Shown piece after piece: positions 26,598 to 39,441 of a stretch of 64,000 nucleotides of DNA. How positions within the stretch are numbered: the first letter of the stretch is position 1; the number at the start of each line of letters is the position of its first letter. Below the pieces are notes generated by a model, which had not been told where the DNA came from, did not search any database, and saw only the letters and a program-made list of their open reading frames with translations. The stretch lies in NCBI RefSeq assembly GCF_000210915.2, contig NC_016620.1, positions 1,860,001 through 1,924,000 on the forward strand, given 5' to 3'. A program made the position numbers and the translations under genes. The DNA comes from Halobacteriovorax marinus SJ. Lineage in GTDB: Bacteria; Bdellovibrionota; Bacteriovoracia; Bacteriovoracales; Bacteriovoracaceae.

Positions 26598-27346
26598 TAT
26601 TTATTTTCCTTTTTTATTAAATTTGGTCTCCATAACTTTGTCATTTCAACCTTCTTATCATGTTTCCATTTCTCAATTTTCTTATGATCACCACTAGATA
26701 AAACTGCGGGGACTTCCATGCCATCAAAGACAGCTGGTCTGGTATACTGTGGGTGCTCCAATAGATCTTGCTCAAAACTATCTTCCAAAGCACTCTCACT
26801 ATTTCCAAGTGCACCTTCGCTAAATCTCATCGCAGAGTCAATGATTGCCATGACAGCAATTTCACCACCTGAGAGAACGTAATCTCCAATGCAATAGACT
26901 TCATCAATATACTTCTCTATAAAACGCTCATCAATTCCTTCATAGCGTCCACATATAAAAACTAAGTCCTTTGCAGAATCACTTGCGAAGTAATTTTTTG
27001 CAAAGCTCTTACACGTTTCATTACTCCAAACTTTCCCCCTTGGGGCCGTAAAAACTATTGATAGCTCTTCCTTAAAGTTCTCTTCGCTGTAATTTCCCTT
27101 CTTGATTACGCCTTCAACAAGAGCATTCTTTAAAATATCTGCTCTCATAACCATTCCAGGTCCGCCTCCATAGGGTGCGGAGTCGACGCCTTTAAAACCT
27201 CTTTCACTATAGTCGGGGATATAGACTGTTTCTAAATCTATCTTATCCCCTCTAAGACCTTGAAAGACTTGTCCAACGACACCGACTTCTTTTAGAGGTG
27301 TAAAGAAGTTGGGAAACATTGTAATGATCCATATTTTCTTTGCCAC
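26597..27346 (-). CDS. trmD: tRNA (guanine37-N1)-methyltransferase TrmD
   Basis: A 249-residue protein. The motifs MFPNFFTPL, PYGGGPGMVM, CGRYEGIDERF, YVLSGGEIAVMAIID and EHPQYTRP are all present. It methylates G37 next to the anticodon and prevents +1 frameshifting. It overlaps its upstream partner rimM and the downstream methyltransferase by single bases, so the three are coupled. Confidence 0.96.
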   Translation of the reverse strand: MAKKIWIITMFPNFFTPLKEVGVVGQVFQGLRGDKIDLETVYIPDYSERGFKGVDSAPYGGGPGMVMRADILKNALVEGVIKKGNYSEENFKEELSIVFTAPRGKVWSNETCKSFAKNYFASDSAKDLVFICGRYEGIDERFIEKYIDEVYCIGDYVLSGGEIAVMAIIDSAMRFSEGALGNSESALEDSFEQDLLEHPQYTRPAVFDGMEVPAVLSSGDHKKIEKWKHDKKVEMTKLWRPNLIKKENK

Positions 27347-27888
27347 TATTTTCGGCCCTCAATATAGTCAGGGATCTTCATTGTTATATAATTTTCTTCA
27401 ATATTAATCGTCGGGAAGAACTCTTCAATAAAAGGTAATTCAAGAACTCTCTTACCTGACCCTTTTACGACGAGAACAACTTGGGCAGTATTATCATAGA
27501 AGTCACTCACCTTACCGTATGGCTCCATACTTTCTTCTTCAAGAACATCTAAGCCTACAAGGTCGGACAAGTAGAACTCATCCTCATCTAAACTAGGAAA
27601 ATCATCTCTACTTACAGAAATATTGAAAGGAATCAAATCTTCAACTTTGTTTCTATCAGTGACTTCTTCTAGGTAAGTGATAACCTTATTCCCAAAGGCG
27701 ATCGACTTTATAGTAAAGAATTCGCCCTCTGGACTTAGCGAGCTTCCTCTATCTCTTGGAGTAAGCAGAATTTTTGACTTCTTACCAAGTACACTATCTT
27801 CTACATTACTTAAATTAAAGGTAAAGCCACCTTTAATACCATGTGGTTTAACACAGAAACCTAACTCTACATATTGCTCTTTATCCAT
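27346..27888 (-). CDS. rimM: Ribosome maturation factor RimM
   Basis: About 180 residues from ATG 27888; a longer frame begins at 27924 but the MDKEQYVELGFCVKPHGIKG start fits the family N-terminus. The C-terminal PRC-barrel half is seen in DEDEFYLSDLVGLDV and VLELPFIEEFFPTIN. RimM helps mature the 30S head. rpsP, often upstream, is not here: rimM is the first minus-strand gene and a divergent VOC gene lies beyond. Confidence 0.9.
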   Translation of the reverse strand: MDKEQYVELGFCVKPHGIKGGFTFNLSNVEDSVLGKKSKILLTPRDRGSSLSPEGEFFTIKSIAFGNKVITYLEEVTDRNKVEDLIPFNISVSRDDFPSLDEDEFYLSDLVGLDVLEEESMEPYGKVSDFYDNTAQVVLVVKGSGKRVLELPFIEEFFPTINIEENYITMKIPDYIEGRK

Positions 27889-28008
27889 AAAGCTCTTTTT
27901 AGAATAGAAACTCCATAGGGTCAATCTCTATACCAATATAGATACAATCTATTCTTCTTCTCGTCTTTCTTAGTCCAAAATAGGCTTAACATTAACAAGG
28001 ACAAAGGT

Positions 28009-28398
28009 ATGTTAGAAATAAATGCAATAGATCACATAAATATGAATGTTTTAAATTTCGAAGAAAGTGAAAAATTTTATAAGAAATTATTTGGAATGAA
28101 GGTTCTAGAAAGTGGACAAAGTGCCAAGAGTGGAAATGATTTCAAAGTAATTGGGATTCCTAATAAGATTGCTCTCTGCTTATATGAGACAGATGAAGTT
28201 AACTTTGAGACTGCCCCAATTGCACACTTTGGAATCAATATTGATAATTACTCTGAAATAGAGAATATACTTAAAGAATTAAATGTAGATGCACTCTATG
28301 GTGGGGAGATTCTATGGAAGAGTTCTTCGTCTATATATATCAAGGATCCATCAGGACATGAGATTGAATTAACAAAGAATTTTGCAGGAGGTTTATAA
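28009..28398 (+). CDS. VOC (glyoxalase/dioxygenase-fold) family protein
   Basis: A 129-residue protein of two beta-alpha-beta-beta-beta units. AIDHINMNVLNFEESEKFYKKLFGMKV is the first with metal-type His9, and HFGINIDNYSEI and DPSGHEIEL the second with a conserved Glu. Such proteins are metal-dependent lyases, isomerases, dioxygenases or binding proteins; the substrate cannot be predicted. The gene is followed by a 14-codon ORF with a strong ribosome-binding site. Confidence 0.75.
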   Translation: MLEINAIDHINMNVLNFEESEKFYKKLFGMKVLESGQSAKSGNDFKVIGIPNKIALCLYETDEVNFETAPIAHFGINIDNYSEIENILKELNVDALYGGEILWKSSSSIYIKDPSGHEIELTKNFAGGL

Positions 28399-28442
28399 TG
28401 TATGGATTTTTAGGATACTTTTATAAGACTAATCAGAAATAG
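28398..28442 (+). CDS. Possible 14-residue small ORF
   Basis: The ORF starts in a TAATG overlap with the VOC gene stop and is preceded by a consensus AGGAGG (28386-28391) 6 bases upstream. It encodes MYGFLGYFYKTNQK and stops at TAG 28442, 44 bases before the shared terminator hairpin. The ribosome-binding site is better than those of most genes here. Expression is unproven. Confidence 0.35.
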   Translation: MYGFLGYFYKTNQK

Positions 28443-28486
28443 AGCTTTAGGCCTACAAGAGCTGGGCTCCATTCAAAAAAGGCAAA

Positions 28487-28516
28487 AAAAAAGCTCATCC
28501 GAAGATGAGCTTTTTT
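28487..28516 (-). terminator. rrn operon terminator (bidirectional)
   Basis: On the minus strand GCTCATC, a TTCG loop and GATGAGC are followed by a run of T residues, just after the 5S gene. A run of T on the plus strand (28511-28516) lets it also end the VOC transcript. Confidence 0.85.
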
Positions 28517-28524
28517 AAAATAAT

Positions 28525-28640
28525 GGGTGCATCGTGCTAGCCTCACACCAAGTCCCCCTGGCACTACTTTCGCCGCTGACGAGCTTGACTTCTGAGTTCG
28601 GGATGGGATCAGGTATTTCCTCGTCGCTATCGACACACCC
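28525..28640 (-). rRNA. rrf: 5S ribosomal RNA
   Basis: About 116 bases. The terminal stem GGGTG.../...GCACCC closes the molecule, and the minus strand carries the conserved loop CCCATCCCGAACTC. It follows 23S in the usual order. Ends may be off by a few bases. Confidence 0.93.
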
Positions 28641-28750
28641 AAATCGAATTTTCAATTTAGATGAACTCTTATAATACTCACAGCTGCCAGAGTCAATACA
28701 ACCATGAAAATTTAATCAATCAATCTTTGGCATTCACAAAACAAAACCAA

Positions 28751-28773
28751 ATAGAAGTGAACCTAAAATAAAA
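28751..28773 (-). other. 3' strand of the pre-23S processing stalk
   Basis: This spacer segment between 23S and 5S is complementary, with few mismatches, to 31751-31776 upstream of 23S. Together they form the long stem that RNase III cuts to release pre-23S. Confidence 0.6.
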
Positions 28774-28774
28774 T

Positions 28775-31702
<2,928 letters not shown>

Positions 31703-31949
31703 CTATCTAAAGTTTTTACACAAGTTTTTGTTTCTTGGTTTGAATTTTATTTTTATTTTAGGTTCTCGTCTTCTATCTGATTCTGTTATGTGAATGTTAA
31801 AGATCAAATGCTGTTACTTTTTAAAATACTCTTATAAAGAGTATTTTGAAAAATAACAACTAATATGAAGTTATTATAAGATGAAAAAAGATCCCAAAGC
31901 ATAAGCGCTTTGACCGGTATAGAGTATCAATGATACTCGTATTCCTTTA
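31703..31949 (-). other. 16S-23S internal spacer without tRNA genes
   Basis: The 247-base spacer has no tRNA cloverleaf on either strand. It contains a 10-bp perfect hairpin (31823-31847, loop TATAA), a 7-bp hairpin GAGTATC-AAT-GATACTC (31922-31938) 12 bases from the 16S end, and one arm each of the 16S (31890-31908) and 23S (31751-31776) processing stalks. Confidence 0.8.
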
Positions 31950-33506
<1,557 letters not shown>

Positions 33507-33822
33507 AATATGAACTGTTGTCTTCATTATAAAAATTGAATTAATATACAGTGCTCTAAATCTTCCAAATTAAATTTGGCTCTTGGCTTTTGGAATTCAA
33601 CATAAACAACATCAACTTTTTACAGCATCCAAGATTTAGTTACGCCAAGTCTTTAAGTTTGCACTTATACTTATTTGGGATCTTCTCATCTTGATATTTG
33701 GCCGAAGCCTCATATCTTTAACTATTATTCGAATTTTAAAGAGCTTCCAAAAAAGCGAAAGAAACCTTGTAAAGCGACGTTCGCTTTGTTTGTCAGTTTG
33801 TTTCGTTTCGGGAACAGGACGG
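33507..33822 (-). promoter_or_regulatory. rrn leader with boxA and 5' arm of the pre-16S stalk
   Basis: No gene is seen in this 316-base stretch. GCTCTTTAAAA on the minus strand (33744-33734) matches the boxA antitermination site. The segment 33661-33682 is complementary to 31890-31908 beyond the 16S 3' end: 9 bp, a 2-base bulge, then about 11 bp with G-U pairs. That forms the RNase III stalk. Confidence 0.65.
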
Positions 33823-33851
33823 ATACTACGCATCTGAAACAAAAAGGTCAA
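33823..33851 (-). promoter_or_regulatory. rrn P1-type promoter
   Basis: On the minus strand TTGACC (33851-33846), an exact 17-base spacer and TAGTAT (33828-33823) are followed by a GC-rich discriminator (CCGTCC). Upstream are A tracts (33852-33900) like an UP element. A GC-rich discriminator is typical of ppGpp-controlled stable RNA promoters. Confidence 0.75.
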
Positions 33852-33965
33852 CACTTTTTTAAACTTTATTTCATTTTTTTTTAATTTTTTTTTCGAGGAA
33901 ATAAAAAGTATTTCAAGAACTTAGCTTTTTTAAGGAGGTTTAATAGTTACTATTAGCTAGGGATT

Positions 33966-33987
33966 AAAAAAGGCCCCGATTGGGGCC
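33966..33987 (-). terminator. Terminator of pheST
   Basis: On the minus strand GGCCCC, a 4-base loop and GGGGCC are followed by six T residues, 17 bases after the pheT stop. It separates pheST from the rrn promoter. Confidence 0.85.
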
Positions 33988-34003
33988 CTATGAGAACGAA
34001 TTA

Positions 34004-36427
34004 TTAAGACTTTAGAGGAAAACCAGCTTTTTGAAGCTCATTTACGATTTTTTGAGAAGACTGTGTAATAAATTCACCGTCTAGGGTTTTCTCCTCATCC
34101 ATAAAGACAGAACGAAGAGTTATGGCCTTCTCTTTAGTATCCATAGTGAAGATATCTACTACTTTAGTAGACTGAAGCTCTTTAATTTTGATCTTCTTTA
34201 AAGAAGAAAGCACTTCACTTACAGGAGTATGCTCCCCTGTAACTACAGTGCAGTCAAAAGTAGAACTAGGAAACTTAGAAAGAGGTCTATACTTAACTTT
34301 GTCTTTTAAAGGACGTGATTCCACTTGTGAGAGGTCTACAACAGCAATACTAAGATGACCTTTAATCTTATACTGCTTAAGTATAAGAGGGTGGATACTT
34401 GTAATAACACCTTTCATCTTCCCCATAATACGAATATTATAAAATTCAAAAGGGTGAACTCCTACCCACTCTTCACTAATTAATTCATTTTTAAATTTAG
34501 GATGTCTCTCACTTAAATCAAAAGGAATATTAGATGCATTTAAAAGTCTTGATGTTCCATTAACAAGATCCATAAAAGGCGTAGACTCTTTAGAGTACAT
34601 TGCAATGATAAGTTCACTTTTCTCTGCTGCAAAGTTTGCTTTGTCTAAGTGATATGTTCTTCCAATTTCAAAGAAAGAAAAATCATCGTAGTTCTTCACG
34701 TTAGTAGCAGCGATAGCAAGAGCATTAGGAACAATTGAATCACGCATAATAGAATGGTCTTTTGAAATAGAGTTTAAAAGATTTAAACCAGATTGCGTAG
34801 GCCATGAACATTTACTTAAAAGCTTCTCTCCTATGAGTGGATATGAATTCACTTCAAATGAATTCATATTATAAACTAAGAAGTCTCTAAGTTTTCTATG
34901 TAGTGCTTGAGCACTAGTGAGACGAACAGGTTCGATTGTAAGCTTAGGTGAAATAGGATCGATATTATCGTAACCAATTATTCTTCCGATCTCCTCAATT
35001 AAATCTGCTTCACAGTCTATGTCTTTAGTGGATCTATAACTAGGGATTGTAACAGAGAGATCATCACCGTTAGCAGTTACTTTAAAATCGAGAGCATTGA
35101 AGATTGAGAGTATTCTCTCGTTACTGACTTCAAGCCCAAGAACTTTATTAATCTTTTTAAATGAAGTTTGTAGCTCTAGTATTTCAATAGCGCTTAGATC
35201 ATCACCATCGTATTCTAATTTACCAACAACCTTTGCCTCTGGACAAAGTTCTAAGATAAGATCAAGCGTTCTTAGCATTGTTCTTTCACAGAGTTTAGAA
35301 TCGAGAGTTTTTTCGTAGCGCTGAGATGAATCAGTACGAAGACCTAATCGTGTAGAAGTAGACCTAACCATTGAAGCATGCCAGTTAGCAACTTCGATAA
35401 AGACTTTCGTCGTCGCATCCGTAACACCACTACTTAGTCCACCCATTAAACCACCAATAACCAGAGGTCCATCAGCATCACAAATAACAGTGTCACTTTC
35501 AATGAGGTTTCTCTTCTCTTCATCAAGAGTAGTAAACTCAGCAGTCGTTCCTAGTTTCTTAATGATGATTTGATTGTCTTTAATTTGATCGCGGTCAAAG
35601 ATATGAAGAGGCATTCCCAACTCAAGCATTACATAGTTAGAAATATCAACAATATTATTAATAGGTCTTAGTCCAACACTAATAAGTCTCTTCTTCATCC
35701 AATTTGGAGACTCTTCAACTTTTACATTATCAACACTCAATCCAAAGTATGCCTTACAAGCACTTTCTCCTTCCAACTTAGGAGTGATAGGAGATGGTCC
35801 ACTTGCAAACTTTGCTCTTAAGTCATTGGCCCAAGAATCGTTATAAGGATTTTTAAGTTCCTGTTCAAAGATGGCACCAAACTCTCTAGCTAGGCCATAG
35901 TGTCCCCAGAGATCTGGTCTATGAGTCAGAGATTTATTATCTACATCTAGAATAACGTCTTTAGTTTCATTGTAGTAGTCGATCATATTTTGACCGATAG
36001 GAGCATCACTTGGAAGTTCAATAATACCTGCAGAGTCCTGTGCAAAACCAAGTTCTTCTTCAGAACAGAGCATTCCTTCTGAAAGGACGCCTCTAATTTT
36101 CTTAGGCTCAAGAACAAGTCCGTTAGGTAGGCTCACTCCAAGAGGAGCATAAGCAGTTTTAAGACCAACCTTTACATTGGACGCTCCACAAACAACGCGC
36201 TTATTTTCTTTATCACCAAAATTAAAAGTTACTAAGTTTAACTTATCGGCCTCAGGGTGTTTTTCAATTTCTAAAATCTCAGCAACTCTAATCTTTTCTA
36301 AGTGCTCACCAACAACTAGGACTTCTTCAACTTCAGCAGTCCCAAGAGTAAACTTAACACCTAAGTCCTTTGGTGACATTTCTGGAATTGAGACAAAATC
36401 TTTAATCCAATCTGTACTAATTAACAT
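34004..36427 (-). CDS. pheT: Phenylalanine--tRNA ligase subunit beta
   Basis: An 807-residue protein of normal bacterial PheT length. The N-terminal tRNA-binding EMAP-like domain (IRVAEILEIEKHPEADKLNL) is followed by the B3/B4 editing region, the B5 domain and the catalytic-like core. The C-terminal anticodon-binding (FDX-ACB) domain is near PLSKFPSSTFDCTVV. It works as an alpha2-beta2 tetramer with PheS and edits mischarged Tyr-tRNA. It lies 17 bases after pheS. Confidence 0.97.
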   Translation of the reverse strand: MLISTDWIKDFVSIPEMSPKDLGVKFTLGTAEVEEVLVVGEHLEKIRVAEILEIEKHPEADKLNLVTFNFGDKENKRVVCGASNVKVGLKTAYAPLGVSLPNGLVLEPKKIRGVLSEGMLCSEEELGFAQDSAGIIELPSDAPIGQNMIDYYNETKDVILDVDNKSLTHRPDLWGHYGLAREFGAIFEQELKNPYNDSWANDLRAKFASGPSPITPKLEGESACKAYFGLSVDNVKVEESPNWMKKRLISVGLRPINNIVDISNYVMLELGMPLHIFDRDQIKDNQIIIKKLGTTAEFTTLDEEKRNLIESDTVICDADGPLVIGGLMGGLSSGVTDATTKVFIEVANWHASMVRSTSTRLGLRTDSSQRYEKTLDSKLCERTMLRTLDLILELCPEAKVVGKLEYDGDDLSAIEILELQTSFKKINKVLGLEVSNERILSIFNALDFKVTANGDDLSVTIPSYRSTKDIDCEADLIEEIGRIIGYDNIDPISPKLTIEPVRLTSAQALHRKLRDFLVYNMNSFEVNSYPLIGEKLLSKCSWPTQSGLNLLNSISKDHSIMRDSIVPNALAIAATNVKNYDDFSFFEIGRTYHLDKANFAAEKSELIIAMYSKESTPFMDLVNGTSRLLNASNIPFDLSERHPKFKNELISEEWVGVHPFEFYNIRIMGKMKGVITSIHPLILKQYKIKGHLSIAVVDLSQVESRPLKDKVKYRPLSKFPSSTFDCTVVTGEHTPVSEVLSSLKKIKIKELQSTKVVDIFTMDTKEKAITLRSVFMDEEKTLDGEFITQSSQKIVNELQKAGFPLKS

Positions 36428-36444
36428 ATATCTATTTCCTTAAA

Positions 36445-37509
36445 TTAAAATGTTTTGAATTGAGTGTTAAATCTAAGATCACCACTTTGTAGGTGGCGAA
36501 TATCATCGATTCCATATTTCATCATCACTAGACGATCTAATCCTAGTCCAAAGGCAAAGCCATTATACTTTTCAGAATCAATTCCACCGGCTTTTAAAAC
36601 ATTAGGATGAACCATTCCACAAGGAAGAAGCTCTACCCAACCAACCTGCTTACAAACAGAGCAGCCATTTCCACTACAAATAAGACATTTTATATCTAAC
36701 TCAAAGCCAGGCTCAACAAATGGGAAGAATCCAGGACGTAGACGAACCTCTACATCTTTTTTGAAAATTTCCTTTAGGATTGTTTTCATAAAGTAGATGA
36801 GGTGACTAACGGAAATATCTTCACCTACCATCATCCCTTCTAGTTGATTGAAAACCATCTCGTGAGAAGCATCCGTTCTCTCACATCTAAATACTGTACC
36901 AGGTGCGATAAATTTAAAAGGAGGCTTTCGTGAGCGCATCCCTCTAACTTGAATAGTAGAAGTATGAGTTCTTAGTAAGAACTTCTTCTCATCAGACTGT
37001 GCATTTGGATCGTGGAACCAGAATGTATCTTGCATATCTCTGGCCGGATGATCTGAAGGAATATTTAATGCCTCAAAGTTATGGAATTCATCTTCGATAT
37101 GTGGTCCATCTAGAATATCAAAGCCCATCGAAAGAAATATATCTTCAATCTCTCTTTGAATTAATGTCCTTGGGTGAAAACCACCGCCTAGAGAACTTCC
37201 CTCTTTCACATCATCAGTAAGAGAGATGTCGATTCGGCTTGAAGCGAGCTTTTCATTGATCTCTTGCGCTTCGATGGCCGTGAGCTTCGCTGCGACCATA
37301 TCAGTAATATTATTCTTTATATCATTGGCCTTAGGACCGATGGCCTTTCTCTGTTCAGGAGTTGCATCCTTGAGAGATTTTAATACCTCTGAAATCAGCC
37401 CTTTCTTTCCAATGAACTCAGATTTTAAATTTAAAATATCTGCTTGGTTAGTAAGGCCACCTACTTTCTGCTCAAATTGAGCAAAAATTTCTTCTAACTT
37501 TTCAATCAT
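36445..37509 (-). CDS. pheS: Phenylalanine--tRNA ligase subunit alpha
   Basis: A 354-residue protein. An N-terminal coiled coil is followed by the class II core: GGFHPRTLIQREIEDIF, the motif 2 region (LRTHTSTIQVRGM, FRCERTDASHEM), FPFVEPGFELDI and motif 3 GFAFGLGLDRLVMMKYGI. CLICSGNGCSVCKQVGW is a Cys-rich insertion seen in several lineages. AAGGGAAAA upstream serves as ribosome-binding site. A 401-base leader with possible attenuation elements precedes the gene. Confidence 0.97.
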   Translation of the reverse strand: MIEKLEEIFAQFEQKVGGLTNQADILNLKSEFIGKKGLISEVLKSLKDATPEQRKAIGPKANDIKNNITDMVAAKLTAIEAQEINEKLASSRIDISLTDDVKEGSSLGGGFHPRTLIQREIEDIFLSMGFDILDGPHIEDEFHNFEALNIPSDHPARDMQDTFWFHDPNAQSDEKKFLLRTHTSTIQVRGMRSRKPPFKFIAPGTVFRCERTDASHEMVFNQLEGMMVGEDISVSHLIYFMKTILKEIFKKDVEVRLRPGFFPFVEPGFELDIKCLICSGNGCSVCKQVGWVELLPCGMVHPNVLKAGGIDSEKYNGFAFGLGLDRLVMMKYGIDDIRHLQSGDLRFNTQFKTF

Positions 37510-37910
37510 ATTCTATTTTCCCTTAAATTCTAGCTAGGCCAGAACATTGATTTTAAACGTCGCATTTTGTCATAGGAAGTTGAAATGATCAAGACGATGC
37601 GGGTAAAAGGGAGATGGGGAAATTGTGCGGGGGTTAACTCCCCCGCGAGACTAACGGTTTTAAAAGGTCCAAAGACCTTAATGAAAATGGCCAAAAAGTA
37701 GGACTTGATATTGTTCAGAGAAAGAGAACAAAGAATAAGTCTAGGCTAAAATCCGTGGCCATCAAATTTGAATGTTAAAAATAACTAATTCAAAAGACTA
37801 ATCTCTAAGAGACCTCCTTAAAAAGTCACAATAGATTGATCGACGGATCAAGAGCTACAAGATCATTCTAACACAGAACAGCATGAACAAGATGAAGAAA
37901 ATATGAGAAT
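37510..37910 (-). promoter_or_regulatory. pheS upstream leader region
   Basis: A 401-base gap without a conventional gene. Minus-strand order: AAGGAGG with no start codon after it (37819-37813), a Phe-rich mini-ORF (37762-37715), a 6-bp hairpin AAGGTC-TTTG-GACCTT (37679-37664) followed by TTAAAA, and a GC-rich 7-bp hairpin (37646-37627). A 6-bp inverted repeat TTGATC-CGTC-GATCAA is at 37837-37852. The order peptide, hairpin, hairpin, pheS recalls attenuation, but neither hairpin has a strong T run. Confidence 0.45.
37715..37762 (-). CDS. Possible Phe-rich leader peptide upstream of pheS
   Basis: ATG 37762 opens a 15-codon frame MATDFSLDLFFVLFL ending in TGA. Four of 15 residues are Phe, including an adjacent pair, the composition expected of a PheM-type attenuator peptide. 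No good ribosome-binding site lies directly upstream, which weakens the call. Confidence 0.35.
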   Translation of the reverse strand: MATDFSLDLFFVLFL

Positions 37911-38429
37911 TTAGTGACTAAGAAATTGACGGGCCCATGTAAAGAAATCGATCACTTCAGGGTGGGAATAGTCTGGGTATGTCCAAGGAGTTGTCTGAAA
38001 TTGACCATTCTTCATAATAAGTGTCAAATCTGCAAACACTCCCTGTCCAAGATAGGGTCTATGAGAATAATTCTTACCCGTGGCCAAAACAAGATTCTCT
38101 AAAGTCAAAAGACCCATGTCTAAATTGATCTCTCTCTTGCCAGCATAGAGAAAACCCTTCTCAAATTGATCCGCCCAAACTTTAGCCTCAACTAAGTCAT
38201 CTCTTTGAACAGGTTTATGAAATGCGATGAAGACACGACTAAGAAGTTCACTTTCTCCCATTTCCTTTGAGTAATACTCTCTCATAGGAAAGTAGGAGTG
38301 ATGAAATGTGACATAAGGGCCAAACTTTAACTCTAGTGTTTTAAGAATTTCTTTTTCACTATGAATATCGTGGCGAAAAAGTACGCTGGCAATGATGAGC
38401 CCAGGAGTGGGCCCAGTTAAATTACTCAT
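37911..38429 (-). CDS. DUF4416 family protein
   Basis: About 172 residues from ATG 38429, which overlaps the heptose kinase stop by 8 bases; a longer frame from 38465 is less likely. The pattern of the family is clear: LKFGPYVTFHHSYFPMREYYSKEMG, LLSRVFIAFHKPV, REINLDMGLLTLENLVLATGKN, YLGQGVFADLTLIMKNGQF and TYPDYSHPEVIDFF. Function of DUF4416 is unknown; it is common in Deltaproteobacteria-like genomes. Coupling to heptose kinase is notable. Confidence 0.8.
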   Translation of the reverse strand: MSNLTGPTPGLIIASVLFRHDIHSEKEILKTLELKFGPYVTFHHSYFPMREYYSKEMGESELLSRVFIAFHKPVQRDDLVEAKVWADQFEKGFLYAGKREINLDMGLLTLENLVLATGKNYSHRPYLGQGVFADLTLIMKNGQFQTTPWTYPDYSHPEVIDFFTWARQFLSH

Positions 38430-39441
38430 TAAAATTCTTTGAAATATTATCGTAGAACTTTTCAAGCTCCTCTAGATTAACAGTTGCAGTCCCCTTCTTG
38501 GCCACAACGACACCCGAACCACAATTACCTAACCAACATGCGTCTCTTAGAGATGATCCGGCCAAGAGAGAAGAGCTCAGTAGAGAGATCGCCGTATCTC
38601 CGGCACCAGAAACGTCAAAGACCTCATTGGCCACTGTAGGAATAATATCAACTTTAGACTCTCCTCTTGAGAAGATTGCCATCCCCTCTCCACCGAGAGT
38701 AATCACGACTTGCTCGATATCTAGAGTTTCCGATAAGATCTTCGCCATCTCTAAAACATCAGTCGTATTATGACCAAGCATAGAAACCATTAACTCAGCT
38801 TCAATGCGATTAGGCTTTAAAAGATCTACACCTTTATAGAATTCTGGAGGTGTTGTCCTTGAAGGATCGACAAAGACTTTCTTATTATGTTTTCTAGCAA
38901 GAGAGACGACTTCCGAGATTGTCTCCCTGGACAAAGTCCCTTTGCCATAGTCTTCTATAATAATTCCACTATGAGTTGGAATAAATTCTTTAATTCTCTC
39001 AATCAATCTCTCTTGGGTTGCAGCCGAGAGACCTGATTTATCTTCATAGTCAACGCGACAAATCTGCTGACTAGAAGTTGTGACACGCTCTTTGAAGATT
39101 GTTGGTCTCTCACTACAGCGAACGACTCCCCAAATAGAGAGATCACTTTCCTCAAGTAAGCTCTCTAATTTTGAGGCCTGCATATCCTCTCCAACAACAC
39201 CGCAGATAGTAGAGCTGACGCCAAGAGTGGAGAGATTATTAGAAATATTTGTAGCAAGCCCTAGAGTCGTCCACTCCTTGGTCACTTCTAAAACAGGGAC
39301 AGGGGCCTCTGGTGAAATTCTCTTCACTTCACCAAAAGTATATTTATCTAGACCGATATCTCCAATAACTAGGATTGGCCCAACGTCTGAAAATTTATTT
39401 ATAATATTCTTAAAATTATCTTTGCTAATTATAGAGCTCAC
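38422..39441 (-). CDS. rfaE1: D-glycero-beta-D-manno-heptose-7-phosphate kinase (RfaE domain I)
   Basis: A 339-residue PfkB/ribokinase-family kinase. GDIGLDKYTFGEVKRISPEAPVPV is the RfaE N-terminal signature, IIEDYGKG, LLKPNRIEAELM and the catalytic DVSGAGDT follow. It phosphorylates heptose-7-phosphate at C1 for LPS core heptose. The adenylyltransferase domain (RfaE2) found in HldE fusions is absent and not in the window. It overlaps the heptosyltransferase gene by 4 bases. Confidence 0.88.
   Translation of the reverse strand: MSSIISKDNFKNIINKFSDVGPILVIGDIGLDKYTFGEVKRISPEAPVPVLEVTKEWTTLGLATNISNNLSTLGVSSTICGVVGEDMQASKLESLLEESDLSIWGVVRCSERPTIFKERVTTSSQQICRVDYEDKSGLSAATQERLIERIKEFIPTHSGIIIEDYGKGTLSRETISEVVSLARKHNKKVFVDPSRTTPPEFYKGVDLLKPNRIEAELMVSMLGHNTTDVLEMAKILSETLDIEQVVITLGGEGMAIFSRGESKVDIIPTVANEVFDVSGAGDTAISLLSSSLLAGSSLRDACWLGNCGSGVVVAKKGTATVNLEELEKFYDNISKNFNE

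Noticed and set aside
31823-31847. 10-bp perfect hairpin as a terminator inside the rrn operon
   Set aside because: No T run follows on the minus strand and 23S must be transcribed through it; kept as a spacer structure only.
31703-31949. Search for tRNA-Ile/Ala in the 16S-23S spacer
   Set aside because: No T-loop GTTCGAATC-like block or acceptor stem pairing is present on the minus strand.
33932-33938. Consensus AAGGAGG on the plus strand downstream of pheT
   Set aside because: No ATG, GTG or TTG follows within 15 bases and nothing is encoded on the plus strand there. A similar case is at 37813-37819 on the minus strand.
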